A stretch of 10,482 bases of DNA. It comes from Candidatus Bathyarchaeota archaeon. GTDB taxonomy: Archaea > Thermoproteota > Bathyarchaeia > Bathyarchaeales > UBA233. The notes beneath the pieces are model-generated. The model made no database searches and was not told the DNA's origin. It saw nothing but the letters and a program-made list of their open reading frames with translations. The translations under genes were made by a program, and so were the position numbers. Every line of letters starts with the position of its first letter. The first letter of the stretch is position 1. Shown here in pieces: positions 1 through 5,552 of this stretch. The stretch is taken from the NCBI GenBank assembly GCA_025057795.1, contig JANXEP010000026.1:1-10482 (forward strand). The letters run 5' to 3'.

Positions 1-962
1 GCGATTGACCTTCCATCATCTATCGTTTCCATCGGAGGCTCTTTTGTTCTGCATGTTTGATCGGCGTATGGACAGCGCGGGTGGAATCTGCAGCCTTGAA
101 GGGACATTAGAGAACTGTCCAATTCGCCCACTTTTGGGGGCAGGGCTATTTTTGTTTTAGGATCTGGGACTGGTACAGCGGAAACAAGTGTTTTCGTGTA
201 GGGATGTAGGGGATCTCCAACAATGGCTTCGGTTTCACCCTGCTCCATGATCTTGCCTTGGTACATAACGATGATTTTGTTGCTGACGTACCTTGCCAGA
301 GCCAAGTCATGGGTTATGAAGAGGTATGTTAAGTTAAACTTGTCTTTTATATCTTTGATTAGATCCAATATTTGTGTTCTCACGGTTGCGTCCAACAGCG
401 AAACTGGTTCATCCATAACTACGAATTTCGGATTTAAAATTAGGGCTCGGCATATCACCACTCGCTGCCTCTGGCCTCCGCTTAACTCGTGGGGATACTT
501 GTTTAGGAAAAGTTCAGGGGGATTTAACCCCACGGAAACTAACATCTTAGTAACTACTTCTTTCCTCTCCGCCGGATCGTAAAGCTTATGAATTATTAGG
601 GGTTCCTCAAGCGCTTTCATAACAGTTTGTCTTGGGCTAAGCGCCGCGTAAGGGTCCTGGAAGGTTATCTGCATCTTTCTGCGAACTTTTTTGAGTTCTT
701 CACCCTTCAAATTTGTGATGTCTTTCCCCTCGAAGAGGATTTTACCCGAAGTGGGCTCAATTAAACGTAATATCACTCTTCCAAGGGTTGTCTTGCCTGA
801 ACCACTTTCGCCGACAAGGCCGACCGTGTCACCTTCATCAATTTTTAGGTTTACATCATCAACTGCAGGTACATACTTGAGTTTCTCTTTAAAGTATCCA
901 ATTACTCCCCTTCGAACGGGAAAGTACTTCTTAAGACGAACTGTCTCAACTAGTGTTGCCAT
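1..962 (-). CDS. dppF: Peptide/nickel ABC transporter ATP-binding protein, DppF/OppF type (partial)
   Basis: One of the two cytoplasmic ATPases that power a DppBCDF/OppBCDF-type importer of di- or oligopeptides, or of nickel. My reading of the minus strand gives 320 codons from the ATG at 962 to the left edge, so only the extreme C-terminus is missing. Visible motifs are Walker A GESGSGKT (51-58), Q-loop FQDP (101-104), signature LSGGQRQR (160-167), Walker B FVVMDEP (180-186), and the H-loop HD (218-219). The family C-terminal block CRFHPRCP starts at 291, with Cys 291, 297 and 304. In E. coli DppD/DppF such cysteines hold an Fe-S cluster. The D-loop reads SLLDAT, a variant of the usual SALDVS. 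The start is one base after the dppD stop, with a purine-rich stretch before it, so the two are co-transcribed. The substrate cannot be told from the ATPase alone. Confidence 0.93.
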   Translation of the reverse strand, partial: MATLVETVRLKKYFPVRRGVIGYFKEKLKYVPAVDDVNLKIDEGDTVGLVGESGSGKTTLGRVILRLIEPTSGKILFEGKDITNLKGEELKKVRRKMQITFQDPYAALSPRQTVMKALEEPLIIHKLYDPAERKEVVTKMLVSVGLNPPELFLNKYPHELSGGQRQRVVICRALILNPKFVVMDEPVSLLDATVRTQILDLIKDIKDKFNLTYLFITHDLALARYVSNKIIVMYQGKIMEQGETEAIVGDPLHPYTKTLVSAVPVPDPKTKIALPPKVGELDSSLMSLQGCRFHPRCPYADQTCRTKEPPMETIDDGRSI

Positions 963-963
963 T

Positions 964-1941
964 TTACTTTCCCTTCTTAAGTTCACCACCGTAGAGGTGG
1001 CATGCAACGTAATGTTCAGAGCCGACTTGCGTTATCTCAGGTTCAGCCTCACGGCATATGGCCAATGCGTGAGGACAACGCGGGTGGAAAGCACAGCCTT
1101 TTGGCAGGTTGATTAGGTTTGGAGGTTCTCCAGGTAACGTGCGAAGAGGTTTCTTAGGACCTCTGACACTTGGAAAAGCATCGATGAGAGCCTTAGTGTA
1201 GGGATGTGCAGGTTTACTGTATATTGTTTCAATATCAGCATTTTCCACTAGTTTACCTGCATACATTATAGCTAGTCTATCACATATTTGCGCAAGAATT
1301 GAAAGGTCATGGGAAATCACCATCAGGCTTAGGTTGCGCTGTTTCTGAAGGTCCTTCAACAGCGTGAGTATTTGAGCTTGAGTTACAACGTCTACAGCGG
1401 TTGTCGGCTCGTCAGCAATTAACATTTCTGGATCACAAGAAAGCGCCATGGCGATAAGTGCACGCTGCCTCATACCGCCACTAAGTTCGTGGGGATAACT
1501 GCGGAAATTAGAGCTGCTTAGACCAACAGATTCAAGTAACTTAATTGCTTTATCTCTAGCTTCTTCCTTGCTGATTTCCAAATGGGTCCTGATCGCCTCT
1601 ACAATTTGTGTTCCAATCGTGTAAACAGGATTAAAAGCATTCAAAGCTCCCTGAAAAACCATGGCAATTTTGCACCAACGGATTTTCCGCATTTCCTTAG
1701 GCGGTAGGGGTACAATGTCTGTTCCTTTGAAAATTATCTTGCCATCAACTATGCGGCCTGGAGGCTTTATCAATTTTAGAATCGACAAGGCAAGAGTACT
1801 TTTTCCGCACCCTGATTCTCCGGCCAGCCCCAAACATTCGCCTTGATTTAATTCTAAACTTACTCCGTCAACAGCTTTTACAACGCCGAACTCAATGAAG
1901 TAATGCGTTTTCAGTCCCGAGATATCTAATAGTGGAGTCAT
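964..1941 (-). CDS. dppD: Peptide/nickel ABC transporter ATP-binding protein, DppD/OppD type
   Basis: Partner ATPase to the following dppF; the two form the heterodimeric engine of a peptide or nickel importer at the cytoplasmic membrane. It is 325 aa, full length for the family. Motifs are Walker A GESGCGKS (41-48), Q-loop Gln97, signature LSGGMRQR (153-160), Walker B LIADEP (174-179) and H-loop HD (211-212). The C-terminal oligopeptide-transporter region has GCAFHPRCP and Cys 283, 289, 296 and 314, matching the four-cysteine Fe-S motif of this family. The start ATG is preceded by a TATA box at the expected distance, so this is the first gene of its transcript. The permeases (dppB, dppC) and the binding protein are absent upstream, which is unusual since they normally precede dppD. 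They must be elsewhere, or the ATPases serve another permease. Confidence 0.95.
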   Translation of the reverse strand: MTPLLDISGLKTHYFIEFGVVKAVDGVSLELNQGECLGLAGESGCGKSTLALSILKLIKPPGRIVDGKIIFKGTDIVPLPPKEMRKIRWCKIAMVFQGALNAFNPVYTIGTQIVEAIRTHLEISKEEARDKAIKLLESVGLSSSNFRSYPHELSGGMRQRALIAMALSCDPEMLIADEPTTAVDVVTQAQILTLLKDLQKQRNLSLMVISHDLSILAQICDRLAIMYAGKLVENADIETIYSKPAHPYTKALIDAFPSVRGPKKPLRTLPGEPPNLINLPKGCAFHPRCPHALAICREAEPEITQVGSEHYVACHLYGGELKKGK

Positions 1942-1970
1942 TGTAGTCTACCTTCTAATGTCTATTTTAG

Positions 1971-1980
1971 TTTATATATT
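1971..1980 (-). promoter_or_regulatory. TATA box of the dppD-dppF transcript
   Basis: On the minus strand this AT-rich block reads AATATATAAA. Its centre is about 35 bases from the dppD ATG, which predicts transcription starting near 1948 and a leader of only a few bases. A purine patch (GAAGGT, around 1951-1956) also lies just upstream of the start codon. This fits archaeal TBP/TFB promoters; no BRE was scored. Confidence 0.65.
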
Positions 1981-2042
1981 TTACTTTTTGGGTTATAGTA
2001 AAAACATGTTACGATAGTTATGATTAAAATCAGCCTAAGGTG

Positions 2043-2105
2043 GGTTCCCGCGCAAACGGAACCATAGCCAAGTAAGGGCAGGGCTGCTTCCGTATGCACA
2101 CGCAT
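2043..2105. other. GC-rich potential RNA structure upstream of SepSecS, with alternative hairpins
   Basis: This short GC-rich island sits in an AT-rich intergenic region. Three pairings are exact: GGTTCC (2043-2048) with GGAACC (2058-2063); ACGGAA (2056-2061) with TTCCGT (2088-2093), enclosing AGCC (2066-2069) with GGCT (2082-2085); and ATGC (2094-2097) with GCAT (2102-2105) over a four-base loop. The first two share bases 2058-2061, so they cannot form together. It could be a small RNA, a leader element, or simply an operator region. I recognise no known RNA family in it. Confidence 0.35.
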
Positions 2106-2111
2106 TTAAAG
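2103..2111 (+). promoter_or_regulatory. Candidate TATA box for the SepSecS gene
   Basis: The sequence CATTTAAAG precedes the gene. Transcription about 25 bases on would start near 2131-2136, giving a leader of about 30 bases that includes the ribosome-binding site at 2150-2156. A second AT-rich element (CTTTTAAG, about 2121-2128) is an alternative. This is pattern match only. Confidence 0.4.
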
Positions 2112-2149
2112 TAGACAACGACTTTTAAGGATGGCTATAGATTTTTATA

Positions 2150-2156
2150 CAGGAGG
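2150..2156 (+). promoter_or_regulatory. Shine-Dalgarno site that decides the SepSecS start
   Basis: AGGAGG lies ten bases upstream of the GTG at 2167. It is a strong anti-16S match and favours that GTG over the in-frame ATG at 2131, which has no such site but could be leaderless. Confidence 0.65.
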
Positions 2157-2166
2157 ATGTAAAACC

Positions 2167-3480
2167 GTGAAATTGGAAAATCTTCTCAAAGCAAGCATAC
2201 CCGACAACATGATCCAAAGGGGATTGACAGTCTTTAAAGAAAGATATAAGCCGCTAAAGATACTTTTGGAGCAAAGAAAAGTCCCAGAAGAAGGTTTATC
2301 TGACGATGTAATAAAGAATTTTGTCTTTTTTCTATCATCATTGGATACCGATAAAGATCCAAAAGCATCCCGTGTTGGAGAGAGAGAAGCAAAGGTGGTT
2401 TCAGAGCTTCTCTCAGAGTTTTCCGGCGGATTTAATCATGGCGTCGGACGGTCCGGAGATTTAATCTCTCCACAACCAAAAGCTCCTGGAGGCTCCCTAC
2501 TGTACTATATTGCAAATAAATTAGCCCTAGACGCCTTGAGGAATTTTGGTTTGCCAAACATTGAAAGCGCCATTGTCTTGCCTGTCGCAACGGGCATGGC
2601 GTTAGCTCTTGCTTTAAGCGTCGTTAGAGAAAAAACTGGAAAAATTGAAGTTGTCTACCCAAGAGTGGATCATAAATCTCCATTAAAGGCCATAAAGCTT
2701 GTCAGCATGAAAGCAAAAATTTTAGATGGAGTTGTCGTTGGAGACGCAGTAAGGATCCCGGTGAAAGACATAGAGGATGCTATCGGTAGGGAAACGGCTG
2801 CCATATTATCAACCACAACATTCTTTCCGCCGAGAGAACCAGACGATGTGGTTGAAATTGCTAAAATCGCAGATAAATGGGATGTCTTTCACGTGGTAAA
2901 CAATGCCTATGGAGTTCAAAGCAGAGAAATTATGAAATCTATTCAGAGAGCCATAGATAATGGAAGAGTTGACGTTATAGTTCAAAGCACAGACAAGAAC
3001 TTTTTGACACCTGTGGGAGGCAGCATAATAGCCTCACCGAATAAAGATTTGCTGATGGAAATTTCGTCAATGTATCCTGGAAGGGCAACAGCCTCTCCAA
3101 TATTGCAGTTTGTTATCGCCATTTTGTCGTTAGGGCTAAAGGGCTATGAACAGTTAAGGGACAGGCAAGCATCATGTAAAAAGTTATTGGAAGAGGAGCT
3201 AAGGGCATTGGCTAACAAGTATGGGGAAAGGATTTTAGAAGTGTGGAACCCAACAGCCGTGGCCATGACTTTGAAAACCAAGAAAGAACCTAAAAAAGTG
3301 GGATATCACTTATACGCTTTGAGGGTGACTGGGGCGAGGGTGCTAAACCCTAAAGACTTTGGGGTTTGTTGCAGAGAATACGTGTCTCCATACATTACTA
3401 TGAGTGCAGCGATAGGATGCAGCGAAAACGATGTATTAACAGCTGTTAAAAGGTTAGATAAGGTTTTGCAGTCTGTTTAA
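2167..3480 (+). CDS. spcS: O-phosphoseryl-tRNA(Sec):selenocysteinyl-tRNA synthase (SepSecS)
   Basis: PLP-dependent cytosolic enzyme that converts O-phosphoseryl-tRNA(Sec) to selenocysteinyl-tRNA(Sec) using selenophosphate, the last step of Sec synthesis in archaea and eukaryotes. From the GTG it is 437 aa, close to the length I recall for Methanococcus SepSecS, and the N-termini align. Family landmarks in this numbering are DTDKDPK (60-66), VGEREA (70-75), P-loop-like GRSGDL (94-99), QPKAPG (103-108), VVNNAYGVQS (243-252), STDKN with the PLP lysine K277 (human K284), and YPGRA with R306 (human R313). All residues expected for catalysis and phosphate binding are present. An in-frame ATG at 2131 would add 12 residues, but the GTG has a proper Shine-Dalgarno and fits homologues. 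The substrate tRNA is encoded immediately downstream on the other strand. SepCysS and other PLP enzymes are excluded by the motifs. Confidence 0.96.
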   Translation: MKLENLLKASIPDNMIQRGLTVFKERYKPLKILLEQRKVPEEGLSDDVIKNFVFFLSSLDTDKDPKASRVGEREAKVVSELLSEFSGGFNHGVGRSGDLISPQPKAPGGSLLYYIANKLALDALRNFGLPNIESAIVLPVATGMALALALSVVREKTGKIEVVYPRVDHKSPLKAIKLVSMKAKILDGVVVGDAVRIPVKDIEDAIGRETAAILSTTTFFPPREPDDVVEIAKIADKWDVFHVVNNAYGVQSREIMKSIQRAIDNGRVDVIVQSTDKNFLTPVGGSIIASPNKDLLMEISSMYPGRATASPILQFVIAILSLGLKGYEQLRDRQASCKKLLEEELRALANKYGERILEVWNPTAVAMTLKTKKEPKKVGYHLYALRVTGARVLNPKDFGVCCREYVSPYITMSAAIGCSENDVLTAVKRLDKVLQSV

Positions 3481-3481
3481 A

Positions 3482-3572
3482 TGGCGGCGCCCAAGGGGAA
3501 TTGAACCCCCAGCCCTCATCGGGCTGCTCGGGTTTGAAGCCCGAGGCCAGGACCACCTGACTGTTGGGCGCC
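3482..3572 (-). tRNA. tRNA-Sec (anticodon UCA), CCA encoded
   Basis: This is a selenocysteine tRNA of the archaeal/eukaryotic 9/4 fold, read by hand on the minus strand. It has a perfect 9-bp acceptor stem (GGCGCCCAA with TTGGGCGCC) and a 6-bp D stem (GTCAGG/CCTGGC) closed by the four-base loop TGGT. The anticodon stem is 6 bp (CTCGGG/CCCGAG) with loop CTTCAAA, anticodon TCA. The long variable arm is CAGCCC-GATGA-GGGCTG, and the T stem is 4 bp (GGGG/CCCC) with loop TTCAATT. The discriminator is G73 and CCA is encoded (3484-3482). G73 suits SerRS, and G2-C71 and C3-G70 are identity pairs described for archaeal PSTK. Length is 88 nt plus CCA. The 3' end faces the SepSecS stop codon one base away. 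Covariance software was not run, but every helix is exact apart from one G-U pair. Confidence 0.96.
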
Positions 3573-3597
3573 AAATCAACATAAAAATTCAAACGGC

Positions 3598-3605
3598 ATA
3601 TAAAT
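3598..3605 (-). promoter_or_regulatory. TATA box of tRNA-Sec
   Basis: On the minus strand the block reads ATTTATAT, centred about 29 bases from the first base of the mature tRNA. This is the normal archaeal spacing for a transcript starting at or a few bases before the tRNA 5' end. It gives tRNA-Sec its own promoter, independent of SepSecS. Confidence 0.65.
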
Positions 3606-3658
3606 TTTTGTTACTATTGTCCCAGCAGTGAGCCTTGAGCTTCAATAGGCGTTTTGGA

Positions 3659-3669
3659 AAAAATTTATA
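3659..3669 (+). promoter_or_regulatory. TATA box of the small LC7-like gene
   Basis: The AT-rich block AAAAATTTATA is centred about 24 bases upstream of the ATG at 3688, which suggests an essentially leaderless transcript. No ribosome-binding site is seen before that ATG, consistent with leaderless initiation. Confidence 0.55.
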
Positions 3670-3687
3670 TTGGCAAGTAATGCAATT

Positions 3688-4059
3688 ATGAGGTTTTGGA
3701 TGAAGATGCCGTCCCGACCCATAGATGCGGATAAACTGTTTGGACTTCATGATGACATAAGGCATGTAATTGTCGTTGATTCCATGGGCGAAGTGGTGAA
3801 CATTTTTTCAAGGGCTAAAAAGGTATGGCCAATGGATATTCAAAGGGAATTTTCAGGGATAATGGCTACTGTAACTTTTGGTATAAGCGAAAAGGTTCGC
3901 GATATTGCTGGTGAAATAGAGTACATAGTTGTTCACTACGAGAAAATGAAGATAATAATTGTTAAATCTCCAAAATACTTTTACATAGTTTCAGCTAGGA
4001 AATCGTTACCGGACGACATGGCAAAGGCGTTAACGACACTATTAAAAAGTGAAGGATAA
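3688..4059 (+). CDS. Small hypothetical protein, roadblock/LC7- or DUF6659-like
   Basis: A 123-aa soluble protein with no signal peptide or membrane segment. I do not recognise it as a named gene. The pattern of strands and helices resembles small archaeal roadblock/longin-type domains: a first strand HVIVVDSMGEVV (about 26-37), a helical stretch, then paired strands IEYIVVHYEKMKIIIVKSP (about 79-97) and YFYIVSA, followed by a C-terminal helix. Small thaumarchaeal proteins labelled DUF6659 have a similar layout. The ATG at 3688 is chosen from the TATA spacing; ATGs at 3700 and 3706 are possible, as is a TTG at 3670, which overlaps the TATA region and is unlikely. It is divergent from tRNA-Sec across a 115-base promoter region and precedes the zinc-ribbon gene. 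Coding is convincing from length and composition; function is unknown. Confidence 0.75.
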   Translation: MRFWMKMPSRPIDADKLFGLHDDIRHVIVVDSMGEVVNIFSRAKKVWPMDIQREFSGIMATVTFGISEKVRDIAGEIEYIVVHYEKMKIIIVKSPKYFYIVSARKSLPDDMAKALTTLLKSEG

Positions 4060-4240
4060 AAGTTCTAAATCGCTTGCATCAAGCAGGTTTCAGCCTAATT
4101 TCTATGTATGTTACGTTATGTTCTAATAACTTTGACGGGTTAAATCTTTCACGGGCTTCTGTAGTTTCGTTGAACAAAAACATGGAAAACTTATTAAGCA
4201 TTAATATTAACGATATACAAACGAGAGGTTGCAGCAGGTT

Positions 4241-4573
4241 ATGCGTTTCCTCCATGAGGAAAAATTTAAATGCCCTTATAAGGGCTGTGGGAAGACATTC
4301 GATAAACCAGCACTACTCACGGATACTTCAACCGTACCCAGGCAGACTTACTACGCTTGCCCCCACTGCATGTCCAAAATAGACATAGTAACAGACAATA
4401 TGAAAATAGTTGAAGTGAAGCCAGCAGATTATCCGAAAGTTTTTGACTCGCCTGCAAAATGCGCCCACTACTTCGGTTTTTTAAACACTCTCCCGAAAGA
4501 ATCTCCCATTCCGGACGAGTGTCTGATATGTCCGAAAGTGCTTCAATGCACTATTAAAAACGTTAGATATTAG
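4241..4573 (+). CDS. Small double zinc-ribbon protein of unknown function
   Basis: A 110-aa protein with two putative metal sites. The first is C11-x4-C16 paired with C40-x2-C43 (CPYKGC and ACPHC), a zinc ribbon with a C2H2-like beginning. The second is C74, H76, C94, C97 and C103, in KCAHYFGF, PDECLIC and VLQC. A C-terminal block of this kind (C..., then G-L...PK...P-x-x-C-x-x-C) recurs, to my recollection, in small archaeal zinc proteins. It may bind DNA, RNA or protein; nothing here decides. The ATG at 4241 is preferred. An in-frame TTG at 4229 would add four residues, and a purine patch (GAGAGG, 4223-4228) lies upstream. A TATA-like block around 4187-4198 could drive it. The 181 bases before it contain no convincing gene. 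Confidence 0.75.
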   Translation: MRFLHEEKFKCPYKGCGKTFDKPALLTDTSTVPRQTYYACPHCMSKIDIVTDNMKIVEVKPADYPKVFDSPAKCAHYFGFLNTLPKESPIPDECLICPKVLQCTIKNVRY

Positions 4574-4602
4574 CAGATAGATTTTATTTGCTTAAGAGAA
4601 AC

Positions 4603-4610
4603 GTTTAAAA
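4603..4610 (+). promoter_or_regulatory. Candidate TATA box of the tRNA-Pro-like gene
   Basis: GTTTAAAA lies about 34 bases before the tRNA 5' end, so transcription would begin a few bases upstream of the mature end and be trimmed by RNase P. A closer AT-rich block (4619-4630) is an alternative. Confidence 0.4.
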
Positions 4611-4640
4611 CCGTTATCTTAAAAGTTTATTGAATGGTTT

Positions 4641-4745
4641 GGGGCTGTCGGCTAGCTTGGTCTAGGCTTGGAGACTTGGGCTCTCTAAGCGTGTTGGCGT
4701 CTGCCGCATGCGGGAAGGACCCCGGTTCAAATCCGGGCAGCCCCA
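4641..4745 (+). tRNA. tRNA-Pro (UGG)-like gene with about 29 extra bases in the variable region
   Basis: The 5' half is a regular tRNA: acceptor GGGGCTG, T8, a D arm with A14, G18G19 and A21, and anticodon stem GGAGA/TCTCT around loop CTTGGGC, anticodon TGG. The 3' half is also regular: T stem CCCGG/CCGGG with loop TTCAAAT, acceptor CAGCCCC and A73. G1-C72, A73 and UGG all fit proline. Between position 43 and the T stem there are 34 bases instead of about 5. The extra part folds as GCGTG (4689-4693), a bulged T, TGGC, loop GTCT, GCCG and CATGC (4707-4711). Removing 29 bases (for example 4687-4715) would leave a normal 76-nt tRNA with variable loop AGGAC. I could not find a clear bulge-helix-bulge, so intron versus enlarged variable arm is open. 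CCA is not encoded. Confidence 0.7.
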
Positions 4746-4847
4746 TCAATCCTTCAAGTTTTAGACGTTCATCAGGTTCCTGTAAACGGGACTTGTGCTT
4801 AACTCGTTTATGTTATTAATGTTTGCCTTCAGAGCCCTTTAGCTGAT

Positions 4848-5552
4848 CTAGACGCCTATGTAGGCCCTTCTTACGTGTTCGTTCTTTAAGAGTTCCTCTC
4901 CTTTGCCATGAAGGGTTATTCTGCCATTCTCAAGCACATAGCCCCTGTTGGCAGTGTTTAAGGCAAGGGGCACGTTTTGCTCAACAAGGAGTATTGTAAT
5001 TCCCTGATTGTTGAGTTCTTTTATGGCGTCATATATCCTATGCACCACTATGGGTGCAAGACCTATCGAAGGCTCGTCAAGCATTATTAGCTGAGGCCTA
5101 CTCATGAGGGCCCTTCCGATGGCAAGCATCTGCTGCTCCCCGCCGCTTAGGGTGTAAGCCAACTGCCTCCTCCGCTCCTTTAGCACTGGGAAGAGCTGAA
5201 ACACCCACTCAATTGTGTCTTTGATTTTTTTCCTAGCTTCCTTAGTATAGGCTCCCACTTCAAGGTTCTCTTGCACAGTTAGGAATGGAAACAAACATCT
5301 GCCTTCGGGAACTTGTGAAATGCCCATCTTGACAATTTTGTGTGGGGGCATGCCGGTTATGCCGTTTCCCTGAAACTTTATCCATCCAGAGGCTGGACTT
5401 AGAAGCCCTGAGATTGTTTTAAGTGTAGTCGATTTTCCAGCTCCGTTGGATCCTATGAGGGCCACAATTTCAGCCTTATTTACTTCGAAGGACACTGCGT
5501 CCAAGGCCTTGAGTGAACCGTGATACACGCTTAAATCGCGAACTTCAAGCAT
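4848..5552 (-). CDS. livF: Branched-chain amino acid ABC transporter ATPase LivF
   Basis: One of two ATPases of a LivHMGF-type importer of branched-chain amino acids or of amides such as urea; substrate class is inferred from the family. From the ATG at 5552 it is 234 aa, typical for LivF. Motifs in this numbering are Walker A GSNGAGKS (34-41), Q-loop VPEGR (81-85), intact signature LSGGEQQ (135-141), Walker B LIMLDE (155-160), and the LivF-typical VEQN in place of an H-loop histidine (190-193). Upstream ATGs at 5558 and 5564 are in frame; MLEV is chosen because LivF proteins usually begin there. The start ATG overlaps the livG stop by eight bases (ATGCTTGA), which implies translational coupling. 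Confidence 0.93.
   Translation of the reverse strand: MLEVRDLSVYHGSLKALDAVSFEVNKAEIVALIGSNGAGKSTTLKTISGLLSPASGWIKFQGNGITGMPPHKIVKMGISQVPEGRCLFPFLTVQENLEVGAYTKEARKKIKDTIEWVFQLFPVLKERRRQLAYTLSGGEQQMLAIGRALMSRPQLIMLDEPSIGLAPIVVHRIYDAIKELNNQGITILLVEQNVPLALNTANRGYVLENGRITLHGKGEELLKNEHVRRAYIGV

Noticed and set aside
223..582. Plus-strand open frame of 119 codons
   Set aside because: It lies opposite the dppF coding sequence, which has all ABC motifs; the plus-strand protein shows no family features.
691..1116. Plus-strand open frame of 141 codons across the dppF-dppD junction
   Set aside because: Antisense shadow of two well-supported ATPase genes.
2040..2105. Possible SECIS element or tRNA/SRP RNA fragment
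   Set aside because: The GAA...A internal loop of archaeal SECIS is not formed, no Sec-containing gene precedes it on the plus strand, and resemblance to tRNA or SRP motifs is limited to a few bases.
4074..4382. Plus-strand open frame of 102 codons before and over the zinc-ribbon gene
   Set aside because: It overlaps the cysteine-rich frame at 4241-4573, which has a clear zinc-ribbon pattern; this frame has no recognisable pattern and its first part is ordinary AT-rich spacer.
4700..4712. Alternative reading of the 4641 tRNA as tRNA-Gly(GCC) or with other anticodons
   Set aside because: A GCGT/ATGC stem around CTGCCGC can be drawn, but it leaves an eight-base variable loop and a large insertion before the anticodon arm, while the UGG arm is perfectly spaced from the D arm.
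4634..4819. Plus-strand open frame of 61 codons over the tRNA-Pro-like gene
   Set aside because: It is a translation of tRNA sequence; the arms of the tRNA explain the conservation.
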